A stretch of 64,000 nt of DNA from Candidatus Phytoplasma mali (GTDB lineage: Bacteria > Bacillota_I > Bacilli_A > Acholeplasmatales > Acholeplasmataceae): positions 372,001-436,000 of the forward strand of contig NC_011047.1 in assembly GCF_000026205.1 (NCBI RefSeq). Direction: 5' to 3'. The notes beneath the pieces are model-generated. The model was not told the origin of the DNA. It ran no database searches and saw only the letters and a list, made by a program, of their open reading frames with translations. Of this stretch, positions 1 to 8,811 are shown in pieces. Every line of letters begins with the position of its first letter. The first letter of the stretch is position 1. The position numbers and the translations under genes were made by a program.

Positions 1-2
1 TA

Positions 3-1043
3 AATAAAATTAAAACAGGAAATATTTATGATATTGTTATTTTAAGTGAATATGCTATAGAAAAATTAAAAAAGGATGATTATCTTACAAAATTATCTTT
101 AGGTCCTGGTGGGTTGTTTGATGAATCCAAACCAATTTTAAACAATTCTTTATCAAAGATTTTAAGAAATAGCACTACTTTTAAAGAAATTTTTTATAAT
201 AATGATAATAAAGTGGATCAAAACAAGGATTTTTATGCAATCCCTTATGTTTGGGGGAATGTTGGTTTATTATATAACAAAAAAATTATTGAAAATATGA
301 ATATGAAAATTGATGAATGGAAAAGCATATTAAAAAATCCTAAGATAAAAATATCTTTATACAATAATCCTAAAGATGTTTTATTTATAGGTTTAAAAGC
401 GACTGATTGTGATAATATAGAAAAACCTTCAGATGAACAGATTAAAAAAGCTAAAGAATGGTTAGTAGAATTAAAAAAAACAAATTCTCAACTTTCTTTT
501 GTTACAGATCAAATATTAGATAATATGAAAGAAAAAAATAATGAACGTTATGATATATCATTAGTTTATTCTGGTGATGCTGCTTTTTTAATGGATCAAA
601 ATGATAATTTAAGTTACTATACCTTTGATCATGAGGATGAAACAAATAAGGGAACTAATATTTGGATTGATGGTATTATTATTCCTAAAGATGCTAATAA
701 AAAAGGAGCTTATAAATTTATTAATTTTTTATTTAATAAAGATAAATTACAACAAAATTATAATTATATTAAATATGATTCTCCTTATTCTGAAGATGTA
801 CCAAATATTAAAACTATGAGTGACGGTTTTAATAAAAATTTGAATAACAAACAATATATAATATATAATTATGATAAAGAATTAAATAAAAAAATTTTTG
901 ATGCTTGGTATGAAATTTATTCCGCATCTATTGAAAGTGATAAATGGTTATTTATTTTTAGTTTTTTTATAATTATTTTTATATTATTATTTAATTTATT
1001 TTTTTCTTATTCTAAAAAAAAATTAAATCTTTATTTAAAATAA
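3..1043 (+). CDS. potD: Spermidine/putrescine ABC transporter substrate-binding protein, 5'-truncated by the window edge
   Basis: The frame is open from base 3 to the stop at 1043, so this is the C-terminal ~346 residues of a longer gene; no true start is visible. The segment YDIVILSEYAIEKL near the edge followed by a DDYL-type turn matches the PotD fold, where the text reads like YDVVVPSTYMVDKM. Later blocks (YAIPYVWGNVGLLYNKK, DISLVYSGDAAFLM, NIWIDGIIIPKDANKKGAYKFINFL) are typical of polyamine-binding extracellular domains. The last ~35 residues hold one strong membrane segment (WLFIFSFFIIIFILLFNLFF) and a basic tail, so the binding domain would be tethered by its C terminus. In phytoplasmas such proteins follow potABC; those genes would lie upstream of the window. 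Family call is firm; polyamine specificity is inferred. Confidence 0.85.
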   Translation, partial: NKIKTGNIYDIVILSEYAIEKLKKDDYLTKLSLGPGGLFDESKPILNNSLSKILRNSTTFKEIFYNNDNKVDQNKDFYAIPYVWGNVGLLYNKKIIENMNMKIDEWKSILKNPKIKISLYNNPKDVLFIGLKATDCDNIEKPSDEQIKKAKEWLVELKKTNSQLSFVTDQILDNMKEKNNERYDISLVYSGDAAFLMDQNDNLSYYTFDHEDETNKGTNIWIDGIIIPKDANKKGAYKFINFLFNKDKLQQNYNYIKYDSPYSEDVPNIKTMSDGFNKNLNNKQYIIYNYDKELNKKIFDAWYEIYSASIESDKWLFIFSFFIIIFILLFNLFFSYSKKKLNLYLK

Positions 1044-1172
1044 ATATTATTTTAAAATAATGATTTAATTTTTATAAAAAGTTCAAAATTTCAATAATTT
1101 TATTACTTAATAAATTTTTTTATAATTTTAATAATTTAATTTTATTAAAAAATTTATTAAATTTAAAATTTG

Positions 1173-1264
1173 TGGCGGAGCAGAAGGGATTCGAACCCTT
1201 GCACCGATTACTCGGACTACGTCCTTAGCAGAGACGCCTCTTACAACCACTTGAGTACTACTCC
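1173..1264 (-). tRNA. tRNA-Ser (anticodon GCU)
   Basis: Read on the minus strand, GGAGTAG pairs with CTGCTCC to close a 7-bp acceptor stem, followed by discriminator G and an encoded CCA. The anticodon loop reads CT-GCT-AA. A long variable arm makes it class II, as expected for tRNA-Ser, and the T arm GGGTTCGAATCCC is canonical. Total length is 92 nt including CCA. It decodes AGC/AGU. Confidence 0.96.
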
Positions 1265-1423
1265 AATTGATTACACTTTTTTATTTTATTTAAAATTTTA
1301 CTTAAAAAATTTAAAAAATGAAAAATTCTATTTCCTATTTCAAAAAAATAACTTTTTATATTTTAATAACAATTAATTTTATTATAATTTTATAATAAAG
1401 TCAAATCAAATTTATTTTTTAAT

Positions 1424-1777
1424 TTATAAGGTTGTTAAAATTGCCAATGCTATGGCATATTTTTCGCTATGTGAAATAGAAATCATAATGTTTTTTGTAT
1501 CTAAATTTTTGACATAAGGTTTTCCTAATTCATTATTTAAAATCGTGTAAGAACAAAAATTAATTTTTTTATTTTTACTAGTATATGCAGTTTTAAAAAT
1601 AGCTTCTTTGACTGCCCATCTACCAGCAACAAAACTTAATTTTCTTTTAATATTTTTTATATTTAAAAATATATTATATTCTTCTGGTGATAAAATTCTT
1701 TTAGATATTTTTTCTATTCCTATTTTTTCAATTTTTTTAATCTCTATAATATCTATGCCAATATTTTCTATTTTCAT
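1424..1777 (-). CDS. acpS: Holo-[acyl-carrier-protein] synthase
   Basis: A 117-residue protein of normal AcpS size. It transfers 4'-phosphopantetheine from CoA to a serine of acyl carrier protein. Family signatures are visible: GIDIIEIKKIE at residues 7-17, whose Asp binds Mg2+; GRWAVKEAIFK at 52-62 with the conserved Lys-Glu; and the C-terminal SISHSEKYAIA strand at about 100-110. It stands alone on the minus strand, with a 325-bp AT spacer to the cold-shock gene. No fatty-acid synthesis genes are nearby, so the acceptor (an AcpP encoded elsewhere) and the pathway served are unclear in an organism expected to scavenge lipids. Confidence 0.93.
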   Translation of the reverse strand: MKIENIGIDIIEIKKIEKIGIEKISKRILSPEEYNIFLNIKNIKRKLSFVAGRWAVKEAIFKTAYTSKNKKINFCSYTILNNELGKPYVKNLDTKNIMISISHSEKYAIALAILTTL

Positions 1778-2103
1778 TATTTTCTTTCTTTTTTAAAATA
1801 ATTTTTATTTTTTCATTAGTTATTAATTTTATTAAAATATTTTTTTAATAAAATTGATGCAAATATATTAACTTTTATTTTATCAAAGTTTTTTTATTTT
1901 ATAATATTTTAATTATTAAATTTATTTGATTTTTGTGAATATAAAATAATTGAATATTTTATTTTTTATTCTAATATTTATGGAATTTAAATGTTTTTAA
2001 AATTTATATTTTAAATATCTTGAAATTTTAAATAAATTAGTTATAATATATTTAGGTTGTATTAAACCGAAAATGTTAAAATTAAAGGAGTATATATTTT
2101 ACT
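1778..2103. other. Divergent AT-rich intergenic region between acpS and the cold-shock gene
   Basis: 326 bp with no credible ORF or tRNA. It should hold the acpS promoter on the minus strand, which I could not pinpoint. On the plus strand it holds a good promoter for the cold-shock gene at its right end (listed separately). Confidence 0.6.
2020..2047 (+). promoter_or_regulatory. Sigma-70-type promoter of the cold-shock gene
   Basis: TTGAAA at 2020-2025 and TATAAT at 2042-2047 are separated by 16 bp. Transcription would start near 2054, giving a 5' leader of about 50 nt that contains a small GGTT...AACC stem and an AAAGGAG ribosome-binding site just before the ATG at 2104. Leaders of cold-shock genes are often thermoregulatory; this one is short, so such control is only a possibility. 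Confidence 0.6.
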
Positions 2104-2361
2104 ATGTCAGAAAAAGAAACAAAACATTGTACAGAAAAGATCAAAGGTGTTTGTAGATGGTTCAATAAAGATAAAGGTTTTGGATTTTTACAAAAATTAG
2201 ATAGTGATTCTCAAGACATCTTTTTTCATCAAACTGACATTAAATGTGAAGGTTTTAGATCTTTAGATGAAGGCGAAGAGGTTGAATTTACTCTTGTTCA
2301 AGGAGAAAAAGGACCACAAGCTATCGAAATTGTTCGTTTTACAAAACAATCAATAAAATAA
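2104..2361 (+). CDS. Cold-shock domain protein (CspA family)
   Basis: An 85-residue single cold-shock domain, slightly longer than the usual 66-70 owing to a charged N-terminal extension of about 10 residues. RNP1 (KGFGFL, residues 24-29) and RNP2 (DIFFHQ, 38-43) are intact, preceded by the usual G-x-x-R-W-F-N. Such proteins bind single-stranded RNA/DNA and act as RNA chaperones in the cytoplasm. The gene is a self-contained unit, with its own promoter at 2020-2047 and a strong intrinsic terminator at 2391-2418. Which csp paralogue it corresponds to cannot be decided. Confidence 0.93.
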   Translation: MSEKETKHCTEKIKGVCRWFNKDKGFGFLQKLDSDSQDIFFHQTDIKCEGFRSLDEGEEVEFTLVQGEKGPQAIEIVRFTKQSIK

Positions 2362-2390
2362 TAAAATTATTTACAATTATTTTAATTAAA

Positions 2391-2418
2391 AAAAACTTGA
2401 AAAAACAAGTTTTTTTTT
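2391..2418 (+). terminator. Intrinsic terminator after the cold-shock gene
   Basis: AAAAACTTG at 2391-2399 pairs with CAAGTTTTT at 2406-2414 around an A6 loop, and the T run extends to 2418. This isolates the cold-shock transcript from metK, so metK must have its own promoter. Confidence 0.85.
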
Positions 2419-2487
2419 AATTTATAATTTATTATTTGTAAATAATTTTTTAAAAATATTCAAATTAAAAAATTAAGCGGTGTTAAA

Positions 2488-3621
2488 ATGCAAAAATTTA
2501 CTAGTGAATCAGTTACTAAAGGTCATCCAGATAAAGTAGCAGATCAGATTTCTGATGCTTTATTAGATGCTTTTTTAGAACAGAAAAAAGATGCTAGAGT
2601 TGCTATAGAAACTATTGTAACTGCCAAAACAGTTTTTATTTTAGGTGAAGTTGAACCGAATATTTTTATTGATTATAATAATATTATTAAAAAAATTGTT
2701 CGTTCGATAGGTTATGATAGAAGAGAAGAAAATTTTTCTTATCAAGATTTAAAAATTATCAATAAAATTCATTCTCAATCGAAAGAAATTTCTTTAGTTG
2801 TTGATAAAAATGTACCAGGAGATCAAGGTTTAATGTTTGGTTATGCCACTAATGAAACACTTTCCTTTTTACCTTTAGGTTTTGATTTATCAAAAAAACT
2901 TTCTTTAAGATTGACAGAAGTTAGAGAAAATAAAATTCTCCCTTTTTTACGACCAGATGGAAAAACTCAAATCACTATGGTATATGATTTTAATAATAAT
3001 CCATTATATATTGATTCAATAGTTATTTCTTCTCAACATGAGGCTAATATTGATAGAAAAATTTTAGTTGATGCTATTAAAAAAGAAGTGATAATGCCGG
3101 TTATAGATAATAATTTTATTAATTCTAAAACAAATTATTACATTAATCCTGCAGGATCTTTTATTAATGGTGGGCCTAATGCAGATACTGGATTAACAGG
3201 CAGAAAAATTATTGTAGATACTTATGGTGGTTATTCTCGTCATGGCGGAGGTTCTTTTAGTGGTAAAGATTCTTCTAAAGTTGACCGTAGTGCTTCTTAC
3301 ATGGCAAGATACTTAGCTAAAAATATTGTTGCTTCTGGAATTTGTGATATTTGTGAAATTCAAATCTCTTATGCTATAGGAATTGAAAATCCGATGGGAA
3401 TTTATATTAACACTTTTAACACCAATAAAGTTTCTGAAAAATTAATTTTGCAAACAATTAAAAATAATTTTGATTTAAGACTTAAAGGAATTATACAAAA
3501 ATTAGATTTACAAAATCCTATTTATCAACAAACAGCTTCTGAAGGGCACTTTGGAAATTATAAACATAATTTTTCTTGGGAAAAAATAGATAAAAAAAAT
3601 ATTTTTGAAAAATTATTTTAA
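2488..3621 (+). CDS. metK: S-adenosylmethionine synthetase
   Basis: 377 residues, close to the usual 380-400. The enzyme makes SAM from methionine and ATP, supplying the methyltransferases in this window (trmK, rlmB). Visible signatures: N-terminal SESVTKGHPDKVADQISDA with the catalytic His and Mg2+ Asp, the GDQGLMFGYATNE hexapeptide region, and the glycine-rich GGPNADTGLTGRKIIVDTYGG and GGGSFSGKD-KVDRSA blocks of the ATP site. The site before the ATG at 2488 is only GGTG. The leader after the upstream terminator is about 70 nt, too short for a SAM riboswitch. Dependence on imported methionine is plausible given the MetI homologue at 39267-39920. Confidence 0.97.
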   Translation: MQKFTSESVTKGHPDKVADQISDALLDAFLEQKKDARVAIETIVTAKTVFILGEVEPNIFIDYNNIIKKIVRSIGYDRREENFSYQDLKIINKIHSQSKEISLVVDKNVPGDQGLMFGYATNETLSFLPLGFDLSKKLSLRLTEVRENKILPFLRPDGKTQITMVYDFNNNPLYIDSIVISSQHEANIDRKILVDAIKKEVIMPVIDNNFINSKTNYYINPAGSFINGGPNADTGLTGRKIIVDTYGGYSRHGGGSFSGKDSSKVDRSASYMARYLAKNIVASGICDICEIQISYAIGIENPMGIYINTFNTNKVSEKLILQTIKNNFDLRLKGIIQKLDLQNPIYQQTASEGHFGNYKHNFSWEKIDKKNIFEKLF

Positions 3622-3827
3622 TTTTTATTTTTATAAATTATATATTTATTGTTTACTATTATTTTTATTTATGTTTTTTTTGAATAAATTTTATATTTTA
3701 CTGAAAATTTTGTATAATATTAATGTATATTAACAAAAATTTTTACTATGATATTCTAATATGAATTAATTTAATTTTATTAAAACTTATTTCAAAATGC
3801 GTAATAACAAATATCAGAGAGAAAATT

Positions 3828-5141
3828 ATGGAAATAAAAAAAATTAGTGATTATCGTATAATATATTATTTTTGTATTAATGTTGATGAATTGGAAAAAA
3901 AATTGTCTGATAATTATAATCTTATAAAAGATAAAATAAGTTTTAAAGGTTTTCGTAAAGGACATATACCAATAAAAGTTTTTCAAAAATTTTTTAATAC
4001 TGATTATTTATATAATAAAGTTTTTGAAGAGTTGATAACTCAAAAATATCAAGAAATTTTAAAAGATAAAAAATTAGAAATTATTGGTCAACCTGAATTA
4101 ATAGATTTAAAACCATATCCTTTTGATTTTTCACATCCTTTAAATTTCGGTTTAGATGTTAATTTAGTTCCAAAAATTGATTTATGTAAATATAAAGGTT
4201 TAGAGATAATTAAAAAAAATTTTAATATTGAAGAAGAAATAAAAATCAAAATAAAACATTTATTAGAAAAACAATCTATTGTTGAAGATAAAAAAAGTAA
4301 TTTGTTTTTAGAATTAAGAGATATTGCTATATTTGACTTTGAAGGCTTTATTAATAAAAAACCTTTTGAAGGAAATCAAGCTAAAGATTTTTCTTTAGAA
4401 ATTGGAAGCGGTATGTTTATTCCTGGATTTGAAGAATCTATGATAGGAATGAAAATTAAAGAAAAAAAAGAAATTCATATTATTTTTCCTTCTGATTATC
4501 ATGTAAAAAATTTAGTTAACCAAAAAGCTATTTTTAATGTTTTTTTAAAAGCTATTAAAATTAAAAAACCAGTTGTTCTTTCGGATGAAGTAGTAAAAAA
4601 AATGAACTTTAAAAATATTGAAAATATATTTGAATTGAAAAAAAATATAAAAAAAAATTTAGAAATTGAAAATAATTTTAAAGAACAAAAATATTTTAAA
4701 GAACAAATTTTAAATCATATAATTAATAATTCTTATGTAGATATTTCTAAATATTTTTTAGATAAGATGAAAGAACAAGAAATACAAAATTTAAAAACCA
4801 AAATTATGAAAGAAAAAATTACTTTAGAACAATATCTTATTTCTTTAAATATATCTAAAAAAAAATTTGAAAAAAATATAGAAGAAAAAATTTTTCATAA
4901 ATTTAAATGGGAAATATTATTAAAAAAAATTATTGAAAAAGAAAAATTAACAGTACTTGAAACAGAAATAGAACAAATTAAACAAGAAATAAATAAAGTA
5001 GATAATAAAAATATTCAAGTAAATAAAAACCATTATTCTTCTTCGAGAATTAAAAATTATTTATTAGAAGAAAAAGTTTTTAATTTTATAATATCAAAAG
5101 CGATTATTAAAATAGATATTGAAAAAAATCTTAAAAAATAA
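3828..5141 (+). CDS. tig: Trigger factor (ribosome-associated chaperone, peptidyl-prolyl isomerase)
   Basis: 437 residues with the three-domain layout. The N-terminal ribosome-binding domain ends its signature in FKGFRKGHIPIKVFQK (about 44-60). An FKBP-type isomerase domain lies at about 155-240, with recognisable FSLEIGSGMFIPGFEESMIGMK. A long Lys/Glu-rich helical C-terminal chaperone domain follows. It binds nascent chains at the exit tunnel next to L23/L29, both encoded later in this window. The start ATG follows GAGAGAAAATT. A TATAAT at 3713-3718 could serve its promoter. Confidence 0.95.
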   Translation: MEIKKISDYRIIYYFCINVDELEKKLSDNYNLIKDKISFKGFRKGHIPIKVFQKFFNTDYLYNKVFEELITQKYQEILKDKKLEIIGQPELIDLKPYPFDFSHPLNFGLDVNLVPKIDLCKYKGLEIIKKNFNIEEEIKIKIKHLLEKQSIVEDKKSNLFLELRDIAIFDFEGFINKKPFEGNQAKDFSLEIGSGMFIPGFEESMIGMKIKEKKEIHIIFPSDYHVKNLVNQKAIFNVFLKAIKIKKPVVLSDEVVKKMNFKNIENIFELKKNIKKNLEIENNFKEQKYFKEQILNHIINNSYVDISKYFLDKMKEQEIQNLKTKIMKEKITLEQYLISLNISKKKFEKNIEEKIFHKFKWEILLKKIIEKEKLTVLETEIEQIKQEINKVDNKNIQVNKNHYSSSRIKNYLLEEKVFNFIISKAIIKIDIEKNLKK

Positions 5142-5229
5142 AAAATTAATGCATGAAATATATTTTTTTTATTTTTTATTTATTTATAATAATAATTTAA
5201 TAATTTATTTTGGATAGGGGTAAACAAAT

Positions 5230-7566
5230 ATGGATAATTATAAAGAAGAAACAAAAATTATTACTAATGAATTGCCTGCTGTAGTTATTAGAGGGCTTGT
5301 TCCAATTCCACACAATGATTTTAGAATTGAGGTAGGACGTTCTTTTTCTGTTGAAGCGTTAAAATTGGCAGAAAAAAATAATTATCCTTATGTTTTGGTT
5401 TTATTACAAAAGAATTTTTTTAGTGATAAGATTAAAATTTTAGATATTGAAAAATTTGGAGTTTTAGCAAAAATTATTACTAAAGTCAAAATTTCTAATG
5501 ATATTTATAAAGTTAAGTTTCATGTTGTTAAAAGAATTAAAGTTAAAAAATTTGTGAAAACTTCTCCTTTATATTTAGTAGAATATAATGAAGTTAAAAC
5601 TTTATATGGTGATTTAAAAGATGAAAAAGTTTTAATTAAAATGGTTATTGAAGAAATTAGCAATAATTCTAATGAAATAGTTGGTAATTCAGATAAAAAT
5701 CTTTTAGAGCAATTTGGACAAGAAATTAGCAGCGAAAAGTTAACTGATTTAATTATTTTTTGTTTGCGTATTGATGAATCTCAAAAATATAAATATTTAA
5801 AAGAATGTAATTTAAATAAAAGACTTTTTTACATTTTAAATGATATTGCTTCTTACATGTTTAATATTTCTATTGAACAAAAAATTAATGATCAGGTTAG
5901 ACGTAGTATTGATGAAAACCAAAAAGAGTTTTATTTAAGAGAAAAAATGCGTGCTATTCAAAATGAATTAGGCGAAAAAGTTAAAAAAGAAGAAGAAATT
6001 GAAGAACTTAGAAATAAAATTAAAATTTCTAAAATGCCTTCTAAAATCAAAGAAAAAGCTTTTCAAGAGTTATCACGCTATCAATCATCTTCTTCTTTGG
6101 TAGCTGAATATTTTGTAATTAGAACTTACTTAGATTTTTTAATAGCTTTGCCTTGGAATAAGTTTAGTAAAGATGTTAATGATTTAAAAAAGATTCAAGA
6201 TAAATTAGATATTAATCATTATGGTTTAAAAAAGGTTAAAGAACGTATTATTGAATATGCTGCAGTAAAAATTATGACTAAAAAAAATCCTCAAACTATA
6301 CTTTGTTTATCTGGTCCTCCGGGTGTGGGGAAAACTTCTTTGGCTATTTCTATCTCAGAAGCTTTAGGACGTAAATTTGTAAAACAATCACTTGGCGGTT
6401 TGAAAGAAGAAAGTGAAATTAGAGGTCATAGAAAAACTTATGTTGGTGCTATGCCAGGACGTATTTTAAATGGTTTGAAAGAAGCAGGCACCATGAATCC
6501 AGTATTTTTATTAGATGAAATTGATAAATTAGTATTTAATAATAGTTATGACCCATCTTCAGCTTTAATGGAAGTTTTAGATCCAAAACAAAATAAAACT
6601 TTTATGGATAATTATTTATCTGAACCTTTTGATTTATCGCAAGTTTTATTTATTACAACTGCTAACTATTTAGAAAATATTTCTGCTCCTTTGAGGGATC
6701 GATTAGAAATAGTTGAATTAAATTCTTATACAGAACAAGATAAGTTTATGATTGCTAAAAATCATTTAATTTCACAACAAATTAAAAGTCATGGTTTAAA
6801 TGAGTCACAATTTGAAATTGATGATTCTAGTATATTTCATATAATACGTCATTATACCAAAGAAGCAGGTGTTAGAGAATTAAACAAAAAATTAGCTGAT
6901 TTAGTTAGAAAAACTGTAAAAGAGATTTTAATTAATGAAAAAGAAAAAGTTGTTATAAATAAAGAAAATATTGAATTTTATTTAGGTAAACCTATTTATT
7001 TTCATACATTAGCTAATATTAAAGAACAAATTGGAATAGCTAATGGTTTAGCTTATACTTCTTTTGGTGGAGACATATTGCCTGTAGAAGTAACTTATTA
7101 TAAAGGTAAAGGGCAATTAATTTTAACAGGAAAATTAGGTCAAGTTATTAAAGAAAGTGCTATGACAGCTTTAAGTTTTTTAAAATCTCATGCTAAAGAA
7201 TTCGAAATTGATTTTGAGATTTTTAATCAAAATGATTTTCATATTCATCTACCAGAAGGCGCTATTCCTAAAGATGGACCATCTGCAGGCATCACTATTG
7301 CTACTTCTATTATTTCTGCTGTAAAAAAAAGGTATATTCGTAAAGATATCGGTATGACGGGAGAAATTACTTTAAATGGAACGATTTTGCCTATTGGTGG
7401 TTTAAAAGAAAAAGCTATTGCCGCTAATCGTAGTGGTTTGAACACTATTTTAATTCCTAAAGATAATTTAAAAGATATTGATGATATTCCGGAAGAAGTT
7501 CTTAAGGTTTTAGAAATTATTCTTGTTGACAATATTAATGATGTTTTTATGAAAGCTTTGGTTTAA
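5230..7566 (+). CDS. lon: ATP-dependent protease Lon
   Basis: 778 residues, full length for bacterial LonA. Order: N-terminal substrate-binding domain (about 13-210), helical linker, AAA+ module with Walker A GPPGVGKTS near 362 and Walker B VFLLDEIDK near 425, then the serine-lysine protease domain. The catalytic serine lies in PKDGPSAG at residue 685, and the catalytic lysine in GGLKEK at about 728. It degrades misfolded and regulatory proteins in the cytoplasm. It lies directly after trigger factor in the same direction; the 88-bp spacer carries no CIRCE element. Ribosome-binding site AGGGG lies 9 nt before ATG 5230. Confidence 0.98.
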   Translation: MDNYKEETKIITNELPAVVIRGLVPIPHNDFRIEVGRSFSVEALKLAEKNNYPYVLVLLQKNFFSDKIKILDIEKFGVLAKIITKVKISNDIYKVKFHVVKRIKVKKFVKTSPLYLVEYNEVKTLYGDLKDEKVLIKMVIEEISNNSNEIVGNSDKNLLEQFGQEISSEKLTDLIIFCLRIDESQKYKYLKECNLNKRLFYILNDIASYMFNISIEQKINDQVRRSIDENQKEFYLREKMRAIQNELGEKVKKEEEIEELRNKIKISKMPSKIKEKAFQELSRYQSSSSLVAEYFVIRTYLDFLIALPWNKFSKDVNDLKKIQDKLDINHYGLKKVKERIIEYAAVKIMTKKNPQTILCLSGPPGVGKTSLAISISEALGRKFVKQSLGGLKEESEIRGHRKTYVGAMPGRILNGLKEAGTMNPVFLLDEIDKLVFNNSYDPSSALMEVLDPKQNKTFMDNYLSEPFDLSQVLFITTANYLENISAPLRDRLEIVELNSYTEQDKFMIAKNHLISQQIKSHGLNESQFEIDDSSIFHIIRHYTKEAGVRELNKKLADLVRKTVKEILINEKEKVVINKENIEFYLGKPIYFHTLANIKEQIGIANGLAYTSFGGDILPVEVTYYKGKGQLILTGKLGQVIKESAMTALSFLKSHAKEFEIDFEIFNQNDFHIHLPEGAIPKDGPSAGITIATSIISAVKKRYIRKDIGMTGEITLNGTILPIGGLKEKAIAANRSGLNTILIPKDNLKDIDDIPEEVLKVLEIILVDNINDVFMKALV

Positions 7567-7653
7567 TATTAATTTATATTTTATTATTTTATTATTACCC
7601 AAAAATATTTATAATAAAACATATAAAATAAAGTTGAATAGAGGTTAATAATT

Positions 7654-7893
7654 ATGAATTTAGAATATCTATCGCAATGTATTTTAATTTTGTTTAATTT
7701 TTTGATTATTTTTAGTGTAATATTATTTTCTGATGATAATAACATTAATTCTTATTCGGGTAGTTATTCAGAAAAAGATAAAAATCGTAAGATTCAAGGT
7801 GCAGAATTGTTTTTAAACCGTTTATTGTTTTTTTTGATTACTTTTTATTTTAGTTATATTATTTTTTTATGTTATTTACCAAACACAAAATAA
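7654..7893 (+). CDS. secG: Preprotein translocase subunit SecG (probable)
   Basis: 79 residues with two membrane segments (about 7-25 and 55-74) joined by a polar loop rich in Ser, Tyr and Asn, the SecG topology. The phrase GAELFLNRLLFFLITFYFSYII corresponds to the second helix of SecG, where a Gly-x-x-x-hydrophobic-Asn-Arg motif precedes the helix. It would join SecY (61420-62664) and SecE in the membrane channel that exports the secreted proteins phytoplasmas use on their hosts. Short hydrophobic proteins are hard to assign, so the call rests on topology, length and the loop-to-helix motif. Ribosome-binding site: AGAGG. Confidence 0.72.
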   Translation: MNLEYLSQCILILFNFLIIFSVILFSDDNNINSYSGSYSEKDKNRKIQGAELFLNRLLFFLITFYFSYIIFLCYLPNTK

Positions 7894-7929
7894 ATATCAT
7901 TTTAAAGATATTTTTTTTAAAAAATTTAT

Positions 7930-7957
7930 TTGACAAAAAAAATAAATTTTGTATAAT
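7930..7957 (+). promoter_or_regulatory. Consensus promoter of rpsU
   Basis: TTGACA at 7930-7935 and TATAAT at 7952-7957 with a 16-bp spacer, about 60 nt upstream of the rpsU ATG. Both boxes match the sigma-70 consensus exactly. With the terminator at 8215-8243 it makes rpsU a one-gene transcript. Confidence 0.8.
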
Positions 7958-8017
7958 TGTTTAGGACATTATTTTTATTTATTAAATTATTTGATATGAA
8001 AAGAGGTGTTAAAAAAT

Positions 8018-8185
8018 ATGCCAAAAACTATAGTTCGTGAAGAAGAAACTATTGAAGAAACTTTACGTCGTTTTAAACGTGAGGTATCAAAATCTGGTAA
8101 TCTTGCTGCAGCTCGTAAAAAAGAATATTATATTAAACCAAGTGTAGAAAAGAAAAATCGTCGTAATAAAATGTCATTACGTTAA
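8018..8185 (+). CDS. rpsU: 30S ribosomal protein S21
   Basis: A 55-residue very basic protein starting [20 protein letters not shown], with the conserved N-terminal strand, the R-R-F-K-R-E-V helix and a C-terminal Lys/Arg tail ([11 protein letters not shown]). S21 sits on the 30S platform near the 3' end of 16S rRNA and assists initiation. It is translated from an AAGAGGTG ribosome-binding site. A consensus promoter lies upstream and a terminator downstream. In Firmicutes rpsU often precedes yqeY and ybeY; here ybeY follows. Confidence 0.97.
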   Translation: MPKTIVREEETIEETLRRFKREVSKSGNLAAARKKEYYIKPSVEKKNRRNKMSLR

Positions 8186-8214
8186 TAATAATATTATTAA
8201 ATATAAATTTGAAT

Positions 8215-8243
8215 AAAAAGCATCTTTTTAAGTTGCTTTTTTT
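8215..8243 (+). terminator. Intrinsic terminator after rpsU
   Basis: AAAAAGCA at 8215-8222 pairs with TGCTTTTT at 8234-8241 around a loop of 11 nt, followed by further T residues. It lies 30 nt after the rpsU stop. Confidence 0.8.
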
Positions 8244-8348
8244 ATTTTATTTTTTTATTATTAACAAATTTATGTAATAAGATATTTGTAATTATTTATT
8301 TTTAATTATTTTTAAAAATCTATTTAAAATTAAAAAAAGTTTAAAAAA

Positions 8349-8795
8349 ATGAAAATTAAAATACATAATAAAACTAATATTTCAATTAAATATTTGACAA
8401 AAATTTTAAAAAAAATATTTTTTTTTGTACCTGAAAGACAAAATATACATATTATTTTTATAACTCCTTTAAAAATGAAAAAAATGAATTTTTATTATCG
8501 TCAAAAAGATTATGATACTGATGTTTTATCTTTTATTAATGAAATTGATAAAGATTCTTTAGGTGATATTTTTATTAATTTAAAGAAAGCCCAAAAACAA
8601 TCACAAAATTATAATCATAGTTTAAGTCGCGAAGTTTGTTTTTTAGCAACTCATGGCTATTTACATTTAAAAGGTTATGAACATCATTCCAAGGATGAAT
8701 TAAAAAAAATGCTTATTATTCAAGAAAAAATGTTAAAAAAAGTTGATTTAGATAAAAAAATCATTTCTAAAAATAAAAAAAATAATAATGATTAA
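8349..8795 (+). CDS. ybeY: Endoribonuclease YbeY (rRNA maturation factor)
   Basis: 148 residues. The zinc site HGYLHLKGYEH occupies residues 102-112, with His102, His106 and His112 as ligands, as in the UPF0054 family. DTDVLSF at 56-62 and GDI at 72-74 are the other family blocks. YbeY acts with the ribosome in 16S rRNA 3'-end processing and quality control. The gene runs directly into era (16 bp between the ybeY stop and the preferred era start), a pairing common in Firmicutes; phoH, often upstream, is absent here. The ribosome-binding site before ATG 8349 is weak. Confidence 0.95.
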   Translation: MKIKIHNKTNISIKYLTKILKKIFFFVPERQNIHIIFITPLKMKKMNFYYRQKDYDTDVLSFINEIDKDSLGDIFINLKKAQKQSQNYNHSLSREVCFLATHGYLHLKGYEHHSKDELKKMLIIQEKMLKKVDLDKKIISKNKKNNND

Positions 8796-8811
8796 TTTTA
8801 AGGAGATAAAT

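Noticed and set aside
1170-1376. A plus-strand ORF of 68 codons over the minus-strand tRNA-Ser.
   Set aside because: Its first half is the antisense of the tRNA and the rest is low-complexity A/T sequence; no ribosome-binding site or homology.
2419-2487. A SAM riboswitch before metK.
   Set aside because: Only about 70 nt separate the upstream terminator from metK, with no conserved SAM-box elements.
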